DNA of 64,000 bases from Clostridia bacterium (GTDB lineage: Bacteria > Bacillota_A > Clostridia > Oscillospirales > CAG-272), in NCBI GenBank assembly GCA_017468115.1, contig JAFUJS010000019.1, positions 41,946 through 105,945 on the forward strand, in the 5' to 3' direction. The notes beneath the pieces are model-generated. The model worked only from the letters and a program-made list of their open reading frames with translations. It ran no database searches and had not been told where the DNA came from. The position numbers and the translations under genes were made by a program. Below, in pieces: positions 34,729-42,655 of the stretch. Position 1 is the stretch's first letter. Every line of letters begins with the position of its first letter.

Positions 34729-36762
34729 TTATTCTGCGTCAGCAGGAGCCTCGTCCTCAGCAGGTGCATCCTCCACAGGTGCATCCTCAGCCGCCTCTTC
34801 CTTAGCAGGGAGAAGCGCTCTTACAGAGAGAGAAACCTTTTGCTTTTCGTCGTCGATACCAACAATCTTTGCCTCAACAACGTCGCCAACCTTGATAACG
34901 TCTGCTACGTTTTCAATCTTCTGGTCTGCGATTTGGCTGATGTGGATAAGTCCGTCAACACCGGGAACGATTTGAGCAAATGCGCCAAATGTTGTTGTGC
35001 CAACAACCTTAACCTCACAAACGTCGTCTACTGCATACTGGGACTTGAAGATGTTCCAAGGATTTTCGTCGTCTGTCTTGTAGCCAAGAGAGATTTTGCC
35101 GTTTTCCTTGTCAACAGCCTTAACAAATACCTTAATAACGTCGCCAACATTAACTACCTCGGAAGGATGCTTTATTCTCTTCCAGGAAAGCTCTGTAATA
35201 TGTACAAGACCATCAACACCGCCAAGGTCGACAAATGCGCCGTAGCTTGTGATAGACTTAACAGGACCCTCGTAAACTGCGCCCTCTTCAACGCTTGCCC
35301 AGAAGGCTTCCTTTTCTGCCTTTTTCTTAGCCTGAACAACTGCCTTTATAGAAGCAATCGCACTCTTCTTGTCCTCTTTGATTTCAACAACCTTAACCTC
35401 TTGAACTGTGTTAACAAGTGCGCCCATATCGCCGTCCTTGCTAACGCCTGTCATAGATGCAGGAATAAATACTCTAACACCGTCGATATCACAAACCAAG
35501 CCGCCCTTTGTTGTAGCTGTAATCTTTGCGCTTACAACCTCACCGCTTGCCTGATATTCAACAACCTTGTTCCAGTTCTTAACAACGTCAACCTTCTTCT
35601 TAGAGAGGATTGCTGTGCCCTCGAAGTCACTCTTGCTCATAACAGTAGCCTCAACCTCGTCGCCAATGTTAAAGAGTGTATTTAGTGCCACGTCGTTAGA
35701 ATCAGTAATCTGATCTCTTGTGATAACGCCTGTAAGCTTGTCGCCAAGATCAAGTCTGATTTCGTTCTTGTCGATTGACATTACAATACCCTTAACTGTT
35801 GCTCCTACATATATTTTCTGCTTCTTTGCCATTTCTTCCTCTAGCATTGCAGCAAAGTTTTCTGTTTCCATGATTTCGCTCATTGTAATTTTTACCTCCT
35901 GAATTAAGCTGTCTGGTGTGGAAGCGCCAGCAGTTATTCCAATATTATTTGCGCCACCGAGTAAGTGAAAGGGAATGTCCTTGCTGGTTTGAATGAGAAA
36001 GGACCTCTCGCAATTTTGCTTGCAAACAAGTGCCAGCTTTTTGGTGTTTGAGCTTTCCTTACCACCGATTATAAGCATCGCATCGCATACGGAGCTTAAA
36101 TAGCTTGCCTCTGTTTGTCTTTTTTCGGTAACACTACATATTGTATCAAAAATTTTTGCATTTGTACAGTATTTTTTGAGAATTTTTTGACATTTTTCCC
36201 ATTCTGTCAATTTTTGTGTGGTTTGCGCCACCATAATTACGGAATTATCGGCGCACTCTCCTGCGCTTAGGTATGCCTCCAGCGTTTCTGCATCGGGAAA
36301 AACACGACCCTGACCCCTTACGTAGCTCATTATTGACTTAACCTCGGGGTGGTCGGCTTGACCTATTACAAAAAGCGGAGTGCCGTCCTCGGTGTTCTCC
36401 CAAGCGATTTGATGAATTTTCTTTACATAGGGACAGGTTGAGTCTATAACCTGAAAGGACTCTATTTCCTTGGCATAGTCCTCAAGCCTTTTTTGTATTT
36501 CCCTCTCGATGCCGTGGGTGCGGATAACTATTGTAACCGCCCTTTTGTCCCTCGCTGTTTGCGCCATTTGATCTATGTCCTCGGGGCTTAGCTCCAAGAC
36601 ACCGTTTTTTGATAGAAAGTCGTTATATTGCTCGTTGTGGATTAGCTTGCCAAGGGTGCCCACAATGTGGTTTTTTTCCTTTGTTTTAATTAGCTCCTCA
36701 ACAAGGTCGGTGGCACGCCTTACCCCAAAGCAGAAGCCTGCGTTTTTTGCAACTGTAATCAT
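34729..36762 (-). CDS. ispH: IspH (HMB-PP reductase) fused to four S1 RNA-binding domains
   Basis: 677 residues from the ATG at 36762, which overlaps the plsC stop (ATGA); a 19-residue longer frame is rejected. Residues 1 to about 285 are IspH: GFCFGVRRA, DSTCPYVKKIHQIA and FDTICSVTEKRQTEA supply the three Cys ligands of the 4Fe-4S cluster for the last step of the MEP isoprenoid pathway. Four S1 domains follow (roughly 315-385, 400-475, 490-565, 575-650), e.g. ITSYGAFVDLGGVDGLVHIT, then an acidic Ala-rich tail. This fusion is a Clostridia trait and supplies the S1-like protein. The link between isoprenoid synthesis and translation is not explained. Confidence 0.95.
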   Translation of the reverse strand: MITVAKNAGFCFGVRRATDLVEELIKTKEKNHIVGTLGKLIHNEQYNDFLSKNGVLELSPEDIDQMAQTARDKRAVTIVIRTHGIEREIQKRLEDYAKEIESFQVIDSTCPYVKKIHQIAWENTEDGTPLFVIGQADHPEVKSIMSYVRGQGRVFPDAETLEAYLSAGECADNSVIMVAQTTQKLTEWEKCQKILKKYCTNAKIFDTICSVTEKRQTEASYLSSVCDAMLIIGGKESSNTKKLALVCKQNCERSFLIQTSKDIPFHLLGGANNIGITAGASTPDSLIQEVKITMSEIMETENFAAMLEEEMAKKQKIYVGATVKGIVMSIDKNEIRLDLGDKLTGVITRDQITDSNDVALNTLFNIGDEVEATVMSKSDFEGTAILSKKKVDVVKNWNKVVEYQASGEVVSAKITATTKGGLVCDIDGVRVFIPASMTGVSKDGDMGALVNTVQEVKVVEIKEDKKSAIASIKAVVQAKKKAEKEAFWASVEEGAVYEGPVKSITSYGAFVDLGGVDGLVHITELSWKRIKHPSEVVNVGDVIKVFVKAVDKENGKISLGYKTDDENPWNIFKSQYAVDDVCEVKVVGTTTFGAFAQIVPGVDGLIHISQIADQKIENVADVIKVGDVVEAKIVGIDDEKQKVSLSVRALLPAKEEAAEDAPVEDAPAEDEAPADAE

Positions 36763-37403
36763 TTCAGGCGCTTCCTCGCTTTCACGGGTGGGAGCATACC
36801 CTGGTCGTGCATATCGCAAACCTTATTGAAGGCAAGCCTTGTAATCTCGCTGTATTTTTCCTTGGTGCTAAGCTCACTAAACTCAAGCGCCTCGGGTGGA
36901 ATGTACTCGCCTATTACAAGCTCTGTCTTGTGGAACATTTTAAGCTTATTTTTCTTGGTTCTTATGCAGACAGGCAAAATGCCAACGCCGCTACGTGTGG
37001 CAAGCATACCAAGCCCGTCCTTCAAGGGAGTTGTTCTCGGGTCGACGCCCTTTCTTCTTGTGCCCTGTGGGAAAATGCCCATACAGCTGCCGTCCTTTAA
37101 TATCTCAATAGATTTTTTAACGGCACCTACGTCTCCGCTTTTGCGGTCAACAGGCACAGCCCCCATCGCCTTTATAAACTGGGCAAGCAGGGGAACTCTG
37201 AAAAGCTCCTTCTTTGCCATATAGTTAAACTGGTTTTCAAGGCACGAGGAAATAACCACAACGTCAAAGGCGCTGGTGTGGTTACAGCAAACGATAAAGG
37301 GCACGCCCTTCGGCTCGTTTTCCGGATTTATCACCTTGACCCTAAAAAGCTTTTTTGCAAGTCCACCGAACATTTTTTTGATTTTGGTGTAAAACTTGTT
37401 CAT
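36759..37403 (-). CDS. plsC: 1-acyl-sn-glycerol-3-phosphate acyltransferase (PlsC family)
   Basis: 214 residues. The catalytic H-x4-D is in CCNHTSAFDVVVISS, and the glycerol-phosphate binding motif is MGIFPQGTRRK. A short amphipathic or membrane-touching N-terminus is present but no full helix. It acylates lysophosphatidic acid in phospholipid synthesis. It overlaps the cmk stop by one base and ispH by four, matching the usual Clostridia order. Confidence 0.92.
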   Translation of the reverse strand: MNKFYTKIKKMFGGLAKKLFRVKVINPENEPKGVPFIVCCNHTSAFDVVVISSCLENQFNYMAKKELFRVPLLAQFIKAMGAVPVDRKSGDVGAVKKSIEILKDGSCMGIFPQGTRRKGVDPRTTPLKDGLGMLATRSGVGILPVCIRTKKNKLKMFHKTELVIGEYIPPEALEFSELSTKEKYSEITRLAFNKVCDMHDQGMLPPVKARKRLK

Positions 37404-38065
37404 TATTTTACCTTTTTATTAATAATTTTAAGCGCCTTGTCTACCGTGCCCTCAATATCAAGGTCGGAGTTGTCAAGAAATACTGCGTCCTCTGCGGGAA
37501 TTGCAGGGGCTGTCTTTCTTGTGGAGTCGTTTTTATCTCTTAGGTTAATGTCTGCAAGCACGCTTTCAAATGTGCAGTCCTCTCCCTTAGCGATAAGCTC
37601 CTTGTAACGGCGCATTGCCCTTGCCTCTGCTGATGCGGTCATAAAGATTTTAACCTCGGCATTTGGCAAGATAACTGTGCCGATATCTCTGCCGTCCATT
37701 ACGACGCTGTTTTCTCTTGCTATTTTTCTTTGTGTTTCTAAAAGGAAGGCTCTTACCTCAGGAATTGCGGACACTCTTGATGCGTACATTGCAATCTCGC
37801 CTGTGCGGATTGTGTCCCCTACGTTTACTCCGTTTAAGGTTATAATTTGCTCTCCGTTTATAAATTCCATATTCAGGTTGATTTGGTCAAGGCAGGCAAT
37901 AACCCCTTTCTCGTCGTCCTTATCAATACCCTTGCTCTTTACATAAAGTCCGATGGTACGATAAAGCGCCCCTGTGTCAACATAAATAATGCCAAGTCTT
38001 TTTGCAAGTGCCTTGGCAACTGTGCTTTTGCCTGCACCGCTTGGTCCGTCAAGTGCGATATTCAT
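37403..38065 (-). CDS. cmk: Cytidylate kinase
   Basis: 220 residues from the ATG at 38065, with CGGAGGA placed correctly; a longer frame reading 31 codons upstream runs into the hairpin array and is rejected. The P-loop reads ALDGPSGAGKSTVAKALA, with FVDTGALYR-type substrate motif YVDTGALYRTIGLYVKSKG and the CMP-binding DGRDIGTVILPNA. It phosphorylates CMP/dCMP. It leads cmk-plsC-ispH/S1, and immediately upstream lies the four-helix-bundle cassette. Confidence 0.95.
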   Translation of the reverse strand: MNIALDGPSGAGKSTVAKALAKRLGIIYVDTGALYRTIGLYVKSKGIDKDDEKGVIACLDQINLNMEFINGEQIITLNGVNVGDTIRTGEIAMYASRVSAIPEVRAFLLETQRKIARENSVVMDGRDIGTVILPNAEVKIFMTASAEARAMRRYKELIAKGEDCTFESVLADINLRDKNDSTRKTAPAIPAEDAVFLDNSDLDIEGTVDKALKIINKKVK

Positions 38066-38093
38066 TATAAATCCTCCGAAATATAGAAGTACA

Positions 38094-38180
38094 ATGAATT
38101 GAGCTGCGCTAATGAATTGCAAGCAGGCTTGCATGAATTTTCGTACAAAGCAACTCAATGAATTGCACTTCGTGCATTAT
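38094..38180. repeat. Hairpin array with ATGAATT spacers (left arm of cassette)
   Basis: Four exact copies of ATGAATT start at 38094, 38112, 38133 and 38158. Between or after them are short hairpins: AGC/GCT, GCAAG-CAGG-CTTGC and GCAC-TTC-GTGC. The array lies directly after the stop of the four-helix-bundle gene. Confidence 0.75.
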
Positions 38181-38183
38181 TTT

Positions 38184-38534
38184 TTATTTTCCTTTTGCTG
38201 TGTTAATTGATGCAGATATAATTTTCCGAAGCTTACAGCACAAAGCGTAAAGTGGCTCGTATTCTTCGTTAGTTATATACTTCGTCTCATTGAGAATATC
38301 TAACCAGTATTCCGTTTCGTAGCACTCCTTTAGTGCTATTTGAAATTTATTTATAAAGTCCGCCTTGCTGCTTGCAAAATTTCCCTCATGCAAGTTAGCC
38401 CCAATGCTTGTTCCGCTTCGCAAAAGCTGCCCCGAAAGTATTTTTCCGTTTCTTTTTTCGCTTATTTCTTTGCATAGGTAAATTATTTCGACTGCAAACT
38501 GCTTTGACAAATCAATTAAAATATTTTCTTTCAT
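38184..38534 (-). CDS. Four-helix-bundle protein (S23/IVP family)
   Basis: 116 residues from the ATG at 38534 with GAGG six bases before it; an ATG six codons earlier has no ribosome site. The family pattern is plain: ILSGQLLRSGTSIGANLHEG, then ASSKADFINKFQIALKECYE, then TEYWLDIL. These four-helix bundles are encoded in 23S rRNA intervening sequences and as scattered small genes; the Avd protein of diversity-generating retroelements is a relative. No function is proven. Here the gene is bracketed by inverted hairpin arrays and splits an otherwise compact housekeeping cluster, which suggests the whole cassette was inserted. Confidence 0.85.
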   Translation of the reverse strand: MKENILIDLSKQFAVEIIYLCKEISEKRNGKILSGQLLRSGTSIGANLHEGNFASSKADFINKFQIALKECYETEYWLDILNETKYITNEEYEPLYALCCKLRKIISASINTAKGK

Positions 38535-38552
38535 TTTAACCTCATTCTTCAT

Positions 38553-38612
38553 AAGCCAAAGGCTTAATTCATGGCTCTTTATGCCAATTCATGAACCAAC
38601 GGTTCAATTCAT
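38553..38612. repeat. Hairpin array with AATTCAT spacers (right arm of cassette)
   Basis: Three exact copies of AATTCAT at 38566, 38586 and 38606, the reverse complement of the left-arm spacer. Between them are hairpins AAGCC-AAA-GGCTT, GGC/GCC and GAACC-AAC-GGTTC. The last copy overlaps the 3' end of the BaiN-like gene's downstream region, ending two bases from its stop. Confidence 0.75.
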
Positions 38613-38614
38613 AC

Positions 38615-39862
38615 CTATTCCTCGTCTTGTGCCACGCTTGTGCCTGCCAGAGCACCGGTGGAAAATGCGATTTGCAGATTGTAGCCGCCTGTGTAGGCAT
38701 CTACGTCCAGTACCTCGCCTGCGAAGTAAAGTCCTTTTATCTTCTTTGACTCCATGGTTGAGGGTGCGATTTCCTTAACGCTGACCCCGCCTCTTGTTAC
38801 AATAGCTTCCCTAATTGGACGGAAGCATTTAATTTCAAGGGGTAGCGCCTTTAATACCTCAAGGAGCGCTTGTCTTTGCTCCTTGGTTATAGCATTTACC
38901 TTTGTAGTAGGGGAAATACCACTCTTTTCAACCATAAAGGGTATGATTTTCGAGGGCAAAAGCATGCCTAAGGCGTTTTGAAAATCCTTGTTTAATTGCT
39001 TTGAAAAATCTGACAAAATCCTTGTGTCAAGGGTCTTGTAATCAAGCGCCGGCTTAAAGTCCACAAGGGCTGTATATTTGCCCTTGGTTATCTTTTCCAT
39101 ATGGCAGGATGCAGACAAAACAAGTGGTCCGCTTATGCCAAAATGGGTAAAGAGCATCTCGCCCATTTCCTCAAAGATAATTTTGCCGGAGCCATTGTCC
39201 TTGATTTTCAGGGTTACATTTTTAAGGGACACGCCCATTATCTCGCTTGTGTCCTCATAGGTTTCCAAGGGGACAAGGGACGGGATAAGCTCCGTTACCT
39301 CTATGCCGTTTTCACGGGCAAAGCGATAGCCATCTCCGTCAGAGCCTGTTTGTGGGTATGAGGCGCCGCCTGTTGCCACAACTACACCATCAAAATCGTA
39401 CACTCCTCGGGATGTTTTTATGCCGGATATCTTGTTTTCCTTGGTTATTATTGATATTACCTTTTCGTTTTTGATTTGACAGCCATAGTCCACACAAGCC
39501 CCCTTAAGAGCCATAACTATGTCCTGTGCCTTGTCGGAAGCAGGGAAAACACGCCTGCCCCTTTCGGTCTTTAATTCCACCCCAAGACCCTCGAAAAAGG
39601 CCTTTGTGTCCTCGGTGGAAAAATTGCTGATTGATGCGTATAAAAACTTAGGATTGGAGATTACGTTTTTAAGAAATTCCTCTCGGTCGCAATCGTTTGT
39701 AACATTGCACCTGCCCTTGCCTGTTATGGCAAGCTTTTTGCCAACCCTGTCGTTTTTTTCAAATATTGTCACCTTAGCACCACCGAGTGATGCATATATG
39801 CCTGCCATCATTCCGGCAGGTCCAGCCCCCACAATGGCAATATTCTTTTGTAAATAGTCCAT
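38615..39862 (-). CDS. FAD-dependent oxidoreductase, HI0933/BaiN family
   Basis: 415 residues. The FAD fold starts IAIVGAGPAGMMAGIYASL, then KKLAITGKGRCNVTND, the HI0933-family signature. VVATGGASYPQTGSDGDGYR and GLYFAGEVLDVDAYTGGYNL are the other two flavin motifs. The family is widespread; BaiN members reduce bile-acid intermediates in some gut Clostridia, but most have no known substrate, and this member cannot be assigned from sequence. It normally sits next to cmk-plsC-ispH in Clostridia; here the four-helix-bundle cassette comes between. Confidence 0.92.
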   Translation of the reverse strand: MDYLQKNIAIVGAGPAGMMAGIYASLGGAKVTIFEKNDRVGKKLAITGKGRCNVTNDCDREEFLKNVISNPKFLYASISNFSTEDTKAFFEGLGVELKTERGRRVFPASDKAQDIVMALKGACVDYGCQIKNEKVISIITKENKISGIKTSRGVYDFDGVVVATGGASYPQTGSDGDGYRFARENGIEVTELIPSLVPLETYEDTSEIMGVSLKNVTLKIKDNGSGKIIFEEMGEMLFTHFGISGPLVLSASCHMEKITKGKYTALVDFKPALDYKTLDTRILSDFSKQLNKDFQNALGMLLPSKIIPFMVEKSGISPTTKVNAITKEQRQALLEVLKALPLEIKCFRPIREAIVTRGGVSVKEIAPSTMESKKIKGLYFAGEVLDVDAYTGGYNLQIAFSTGALAGTSVAQDEE

Positions 39863-39918
39863 CGTAGGCTCTCCTTTTGCTTTGAAAGTAACGCAGTATT
39901 TCGCAGCTTACCTGCGCC

Positions 39919-41517
39919 TTAATTAAGTCCTTTGGATTTTTTGTACTCCAAATACTCCTCGTATGTTCCACTGTAATCGTAAATGCCGTCCTCGTTGATT
40001 TCGATGATACGGTTTGCAACGGTGTTTACGGTTTCGTAGTCGTGGGAATAGAAGAGTATGTTGCCCTTAAAGTCGGCAAGTCCGTTGTTTACGGCAGTAA
40101 TTGACTCAAGGTCTAAGTGGTTTGTTGGCTGGTCAAGAAGCAAGAAGTTGGAGCCGAAAAGCATCATACGTGAGAACATACATCTTGCCTTTTCTCCACC
40201 TGACAAAACGCTAACCTCCTTAAAGATAGAGTCGCCGGAGAAAAGCATTCTGCCAAGGAAGCCACGAAGATAGGTTTCTGTCTGGTCCTTGGAATATCTT
40301 CTCATCCAGTCAAGGATTGAGTCGTGGCAGCCGCTGAAGTAGTCAATGTTGTCCTTTGGGAAGTAGGATTTAGTTATACTAATGCCCCACTTGAAGCTAC
40401 CCTTGTCCGCCTCGTCCTCCTCCATAAGAATCTTAAAGAGGGCGGTAATTGCCATTTCGTTGCCAATAAGGGCAATTTTATCTCCCTTGGCAACTGTGAA
40501 GGAAATATTCTTAAATAGCGACACTCCCCCGCTTGATTTTGAAAGGTCGGACACGGTAAGAATATCCTTGCCTGCCTCTCTGTCCATATCAAAGCCGATA
40601 AACGGGTAGCGCCTTGAGGATGCGGGAAGCTCCTCAATAGTCAGCTTGTCAAGAAGCTTTCTTCTTGAGGTTGCCTGTCTTGATTTTGATTTATTTGCCG
40701 AGAAGCGGGAAATAAAGCTTTGAAGCTCCCTAATCTTCTCCTCATTTTTCTTGTTTTGTTGCTTAATCATACGCTGGATAAGCTGGCTGGATTCATACCA
40801 GAACGCATAGTTACCAACGTACATTTTAATGCCCGAATAGTCTATATCAACGATGTTTGTGCAAACGTCGTTTAAAAAGTGCCTGTCGTGGGAAACAACC
40901 AAAACTGTGCCGAAGTAGTCGGACAAGAAGTCCTCAAGCCACATAGTTGCCTCCAGGTCAAGACCGTTTGTAGGCTCGTCAAGCAAAATAATGTCAGGGT
41001 TGCCAAAAAGCGCCTGCGCCAAAAGCACCTTAACCTTTTGTCCCTCCTTAAGGTTTACCATTTGCTCGTAGAGCAAATCCTCGCTAAGTCCAAGACCTTG
41101 AATAAGCCTTGATGCATCGCTTTCAGCCTCCCAGCCGTTCAGCTCCGCAAACTCGCCCTCTAATTCGGAGGCACGAATACCGTCCTCGTCGGTAAAGTCC
41201 TCCTTCATATAGATGGCGTCCTTTTCCTTCATTATGGAATAAAGCCTTTCATTACCCATAATGATGGTGTCAAGAACCGAGTATTCGTCAAACTCAAAGT
41301 GGTTCTGCTTAAGAACCGACATTCTTACTGTGTCGGGAATATAAACCTCGCCCTTGGTCGGCTCCAGCTCCTTGCAAAGAATACGGAGAAAGGTACTCTT
41401 TCCTGCCCCGTTTGCGCCGATTACGCCATAGCAGTTGCCCGGCGTGAATTTTAGGTTAACATCCTTAAAAAGAAGCTGTCCGCCAAAGTTAAAGGATAAA
41501 TCGCTTACTGTTATCAT
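39919..41517 (-). CDS. ABC-F family ATP-binding protein
   Basis: 532 residues, two ABC domains on one chain with no membrane helix. The first has GVIGANGAGKSTFLRILC and ILLDEPTNGLDLEATMWLED; the second has a degenerate P-loop (KIALIGNEMAITALFKIL, with the GKST lysine lost) but keeps LSGGEKARCMFSRM and LLLDQPTNHLDLESI. The linker (about 240-300) is charged and coiled. ABC-F proteins act on the ribosome (EttA/YbiT-like) or in antibiotic resistance. The altered second P-loop makes it closest in style to YbiT-type members. The stop of glf overlaps its start by four bases. Confidence 0.9.
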   Translation of the reverse strand: MITVSDLSFNFGGQLLFKDVNLKFTPGNCYGVIGANGAGKSTFLRILCKELEPTKGEVYIPDTVRMSVLKQNHFEFDEYSVLDTIIMGNERLYSIMKEKDAIYMKEDFTDEDGIRASELEGEFAELNGWEAESDASRLIQGLGLSEDLLYEQMVNLKEGQKVKVLLAQALFGNPDIILLDEPTNGLDLEATMWLEDFLSDYFGTVLVVSHDRHFLNDVCTNIVDIDYSGIKMYVGNYAFWYESSQLIQRMIKQQNKKNEEKIRELQSFISRFSANKSKSRQATSRRKLLDKLTIEELPASSRRYPFIGFDMDREAGKDILTVSDLSKSSGGVSLFKNISFTVAKGDKIALIGNEMAITALFKILMEEDEADKGSFKWGISITKSYFPKDNIDYFSGCHDSILDWMRRYSKDQTETYLRGFLGRMLFSGDSIFKEVSVLSGGEKARCMFSRMMLFGSNFLLLDQPTNHLDLESITAVNNGLADFKGNILFYSHDYETVNTVANRIIEINEDGIYDYSGTYEEYLEYKKSKGLN

Positions 41518-42620
41518 TCGTCAAACTCTTTTCTAACTGCCTCGAGAGCAGAAATAATTACCTTGTCCATATCGTAATACTTGTACTGTCCGAGTCTGCC
41601 GCCAAAGATTACATTTGGGGTGTTGTCGGCAAGAGCCTTATACTTAAGATAAAGCTCGTTATTTTTGTCGTTGTTGATTGGGTAGTATGGCTCGTCCCCC
41701 ATAGTCCACTCACTGGAATACTCCTTGGAAACAACGGTTTTCGGCTGCTTACCAAACTCAAAGTGCTTGTGCTCAATAACTCTTGTGTATGGTACGCTTG
41801 CCTCGGTATAGTTTACAACTGCGTTACCCTGATAGTTTTCCATATCTAAGGTTTCGGTTTCAAATCTTACGCTACGGTATTCCAAAACGCCCAGCTTGTA
41901 GTCAAAGAACCTGTCTATTTGACCTGTGAATACAGTTTTACCAAAGGTAAGGTCTGTATTTTTGATAAAGTCAAAGTAGTCGGTATCAAGCATAACCTCT
42001 GTGCCCTCAAGCAGACCGTCAATAATCTGATTGTAGCCGCCAACCGGTATGCCCTGATATCTGTCGTTGAAGTAGTTGTTGTCGTAGGTAAAGCGCAGAG
42101 GCAGCCTTTTTATAATAAAGGCAGGAAGCTCACAGCAGGGGCGCTGCCATTGCTTTTCGGTGTAGCCCTTAATCAGCTTTTCGTATACATCCGTGCCAAC
42201 TAAGGAAAGCGCCTGCTCCTCCAGATTTTTCGGCTCGGTAATATTAAGCTCCTTTATTTGCTCCTCTATCTTTGCCTTAGCCTCGGCAGGGGTCTTAACA
42301 CCCCACATTTTAGAAAAGGTGTTCATATTGAAGGGCAAATTATAAAGCTCGTCCTTGTAAATTGCCACGGGGGAGTTTATATAGTTATTAAACTCGGCAA
42401 ACTGATTTACATACTCCCAAACAGCCTTGTCTGAGGTGTGGAAAATGTGGGCACCATACTTGTGCACATTAATGTCCTCTATTTTCTCACAGTAAATATT
42501 TCCGCCTGTGTGGCTCCTTTTGTCAATCACAAGACAGCTTTTGCCACGCTTTTTTGCCTCATAGGCAAATACACAGCCAAAGAGTCCTGCGCCAACGATT
42601 AAATAATCATACCTTTTCAT
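41514..42620 (-). CDS. glf: UDP-galactopyranose mutase
   Basis: 368 residues, the usual length. FAD-binding starts YLIVGAGLFGCVFAYEAKKR. DINVHKYGAHIFHTSDKAVW, EQALSLVGTDVYEKLIKGYT, and FGGRLGQYKYYDMDKVI are the UGM signatures, with the catalytic Arg in the last. It converts UDP-galactopyranose to UDP-galactofuranose, the donor for the GlfT2-like enzyme encoded 35 bases upstream. Its last bases overlap the ABC-F gene, so that gene may be expressed with it. Confidence 0.95.
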   Translation of the reverse strand: MKRYDYLIVGAGLFGCVFAYEAKKRGKSCLVIDKRSHTGGNIYCEKIEDINVHKYGAHIFHTSDKAVWEYVNQFAEFNNYINSPVAIYKDELYNLPFNMNTFSKMWGVKTPAEAKAKIEEQIKELNITEPKNLEEQALSLVGTDVYEKLIKGYTEKQWQRPCCELPAFIIKRLPLRFTYDNNYFNDRYQGIPVGGYNQIIDGLLEGTEVMLDTDYFDFIKNTDLTFGKTVFTGQIDRFFDYKLGVLEYRSVRFETETLDMENYQGNAVVNYTEASVPYTRVIEHKHFEFGKQPKTVVSKEYSSEWTMGDEPYYPINNDKNNELYLKYKALADNTPNVIFGGRLGQYKYYDMDKVIISALEAVRKEFDE

Positions 42621-42655
42621 TTTGAACCTCTTACTAATTTTGGGAATTATTTTCC

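Noticed and set aside
34672..35685. Plus-strand frame of 337 codons opposite the S1 domains of ispH/S1
   Set aside because: Antisense shadow rich in Cys, Leu and Asn with no family motif; the minus-strand protein is certain.
36763..36819. 19-codon N-terminal extension of ispH/S1
   Set aside because: Falls inside plsC; the ATGA overlap at 36762 and the IspH family start at MITVAKN are much better.
38094..38612. CRISPR array
   Set aside because: Repeats are only 7 bases with unequal spacing, hairpins lie in the spacers, and the two sides are in opposite orientation.
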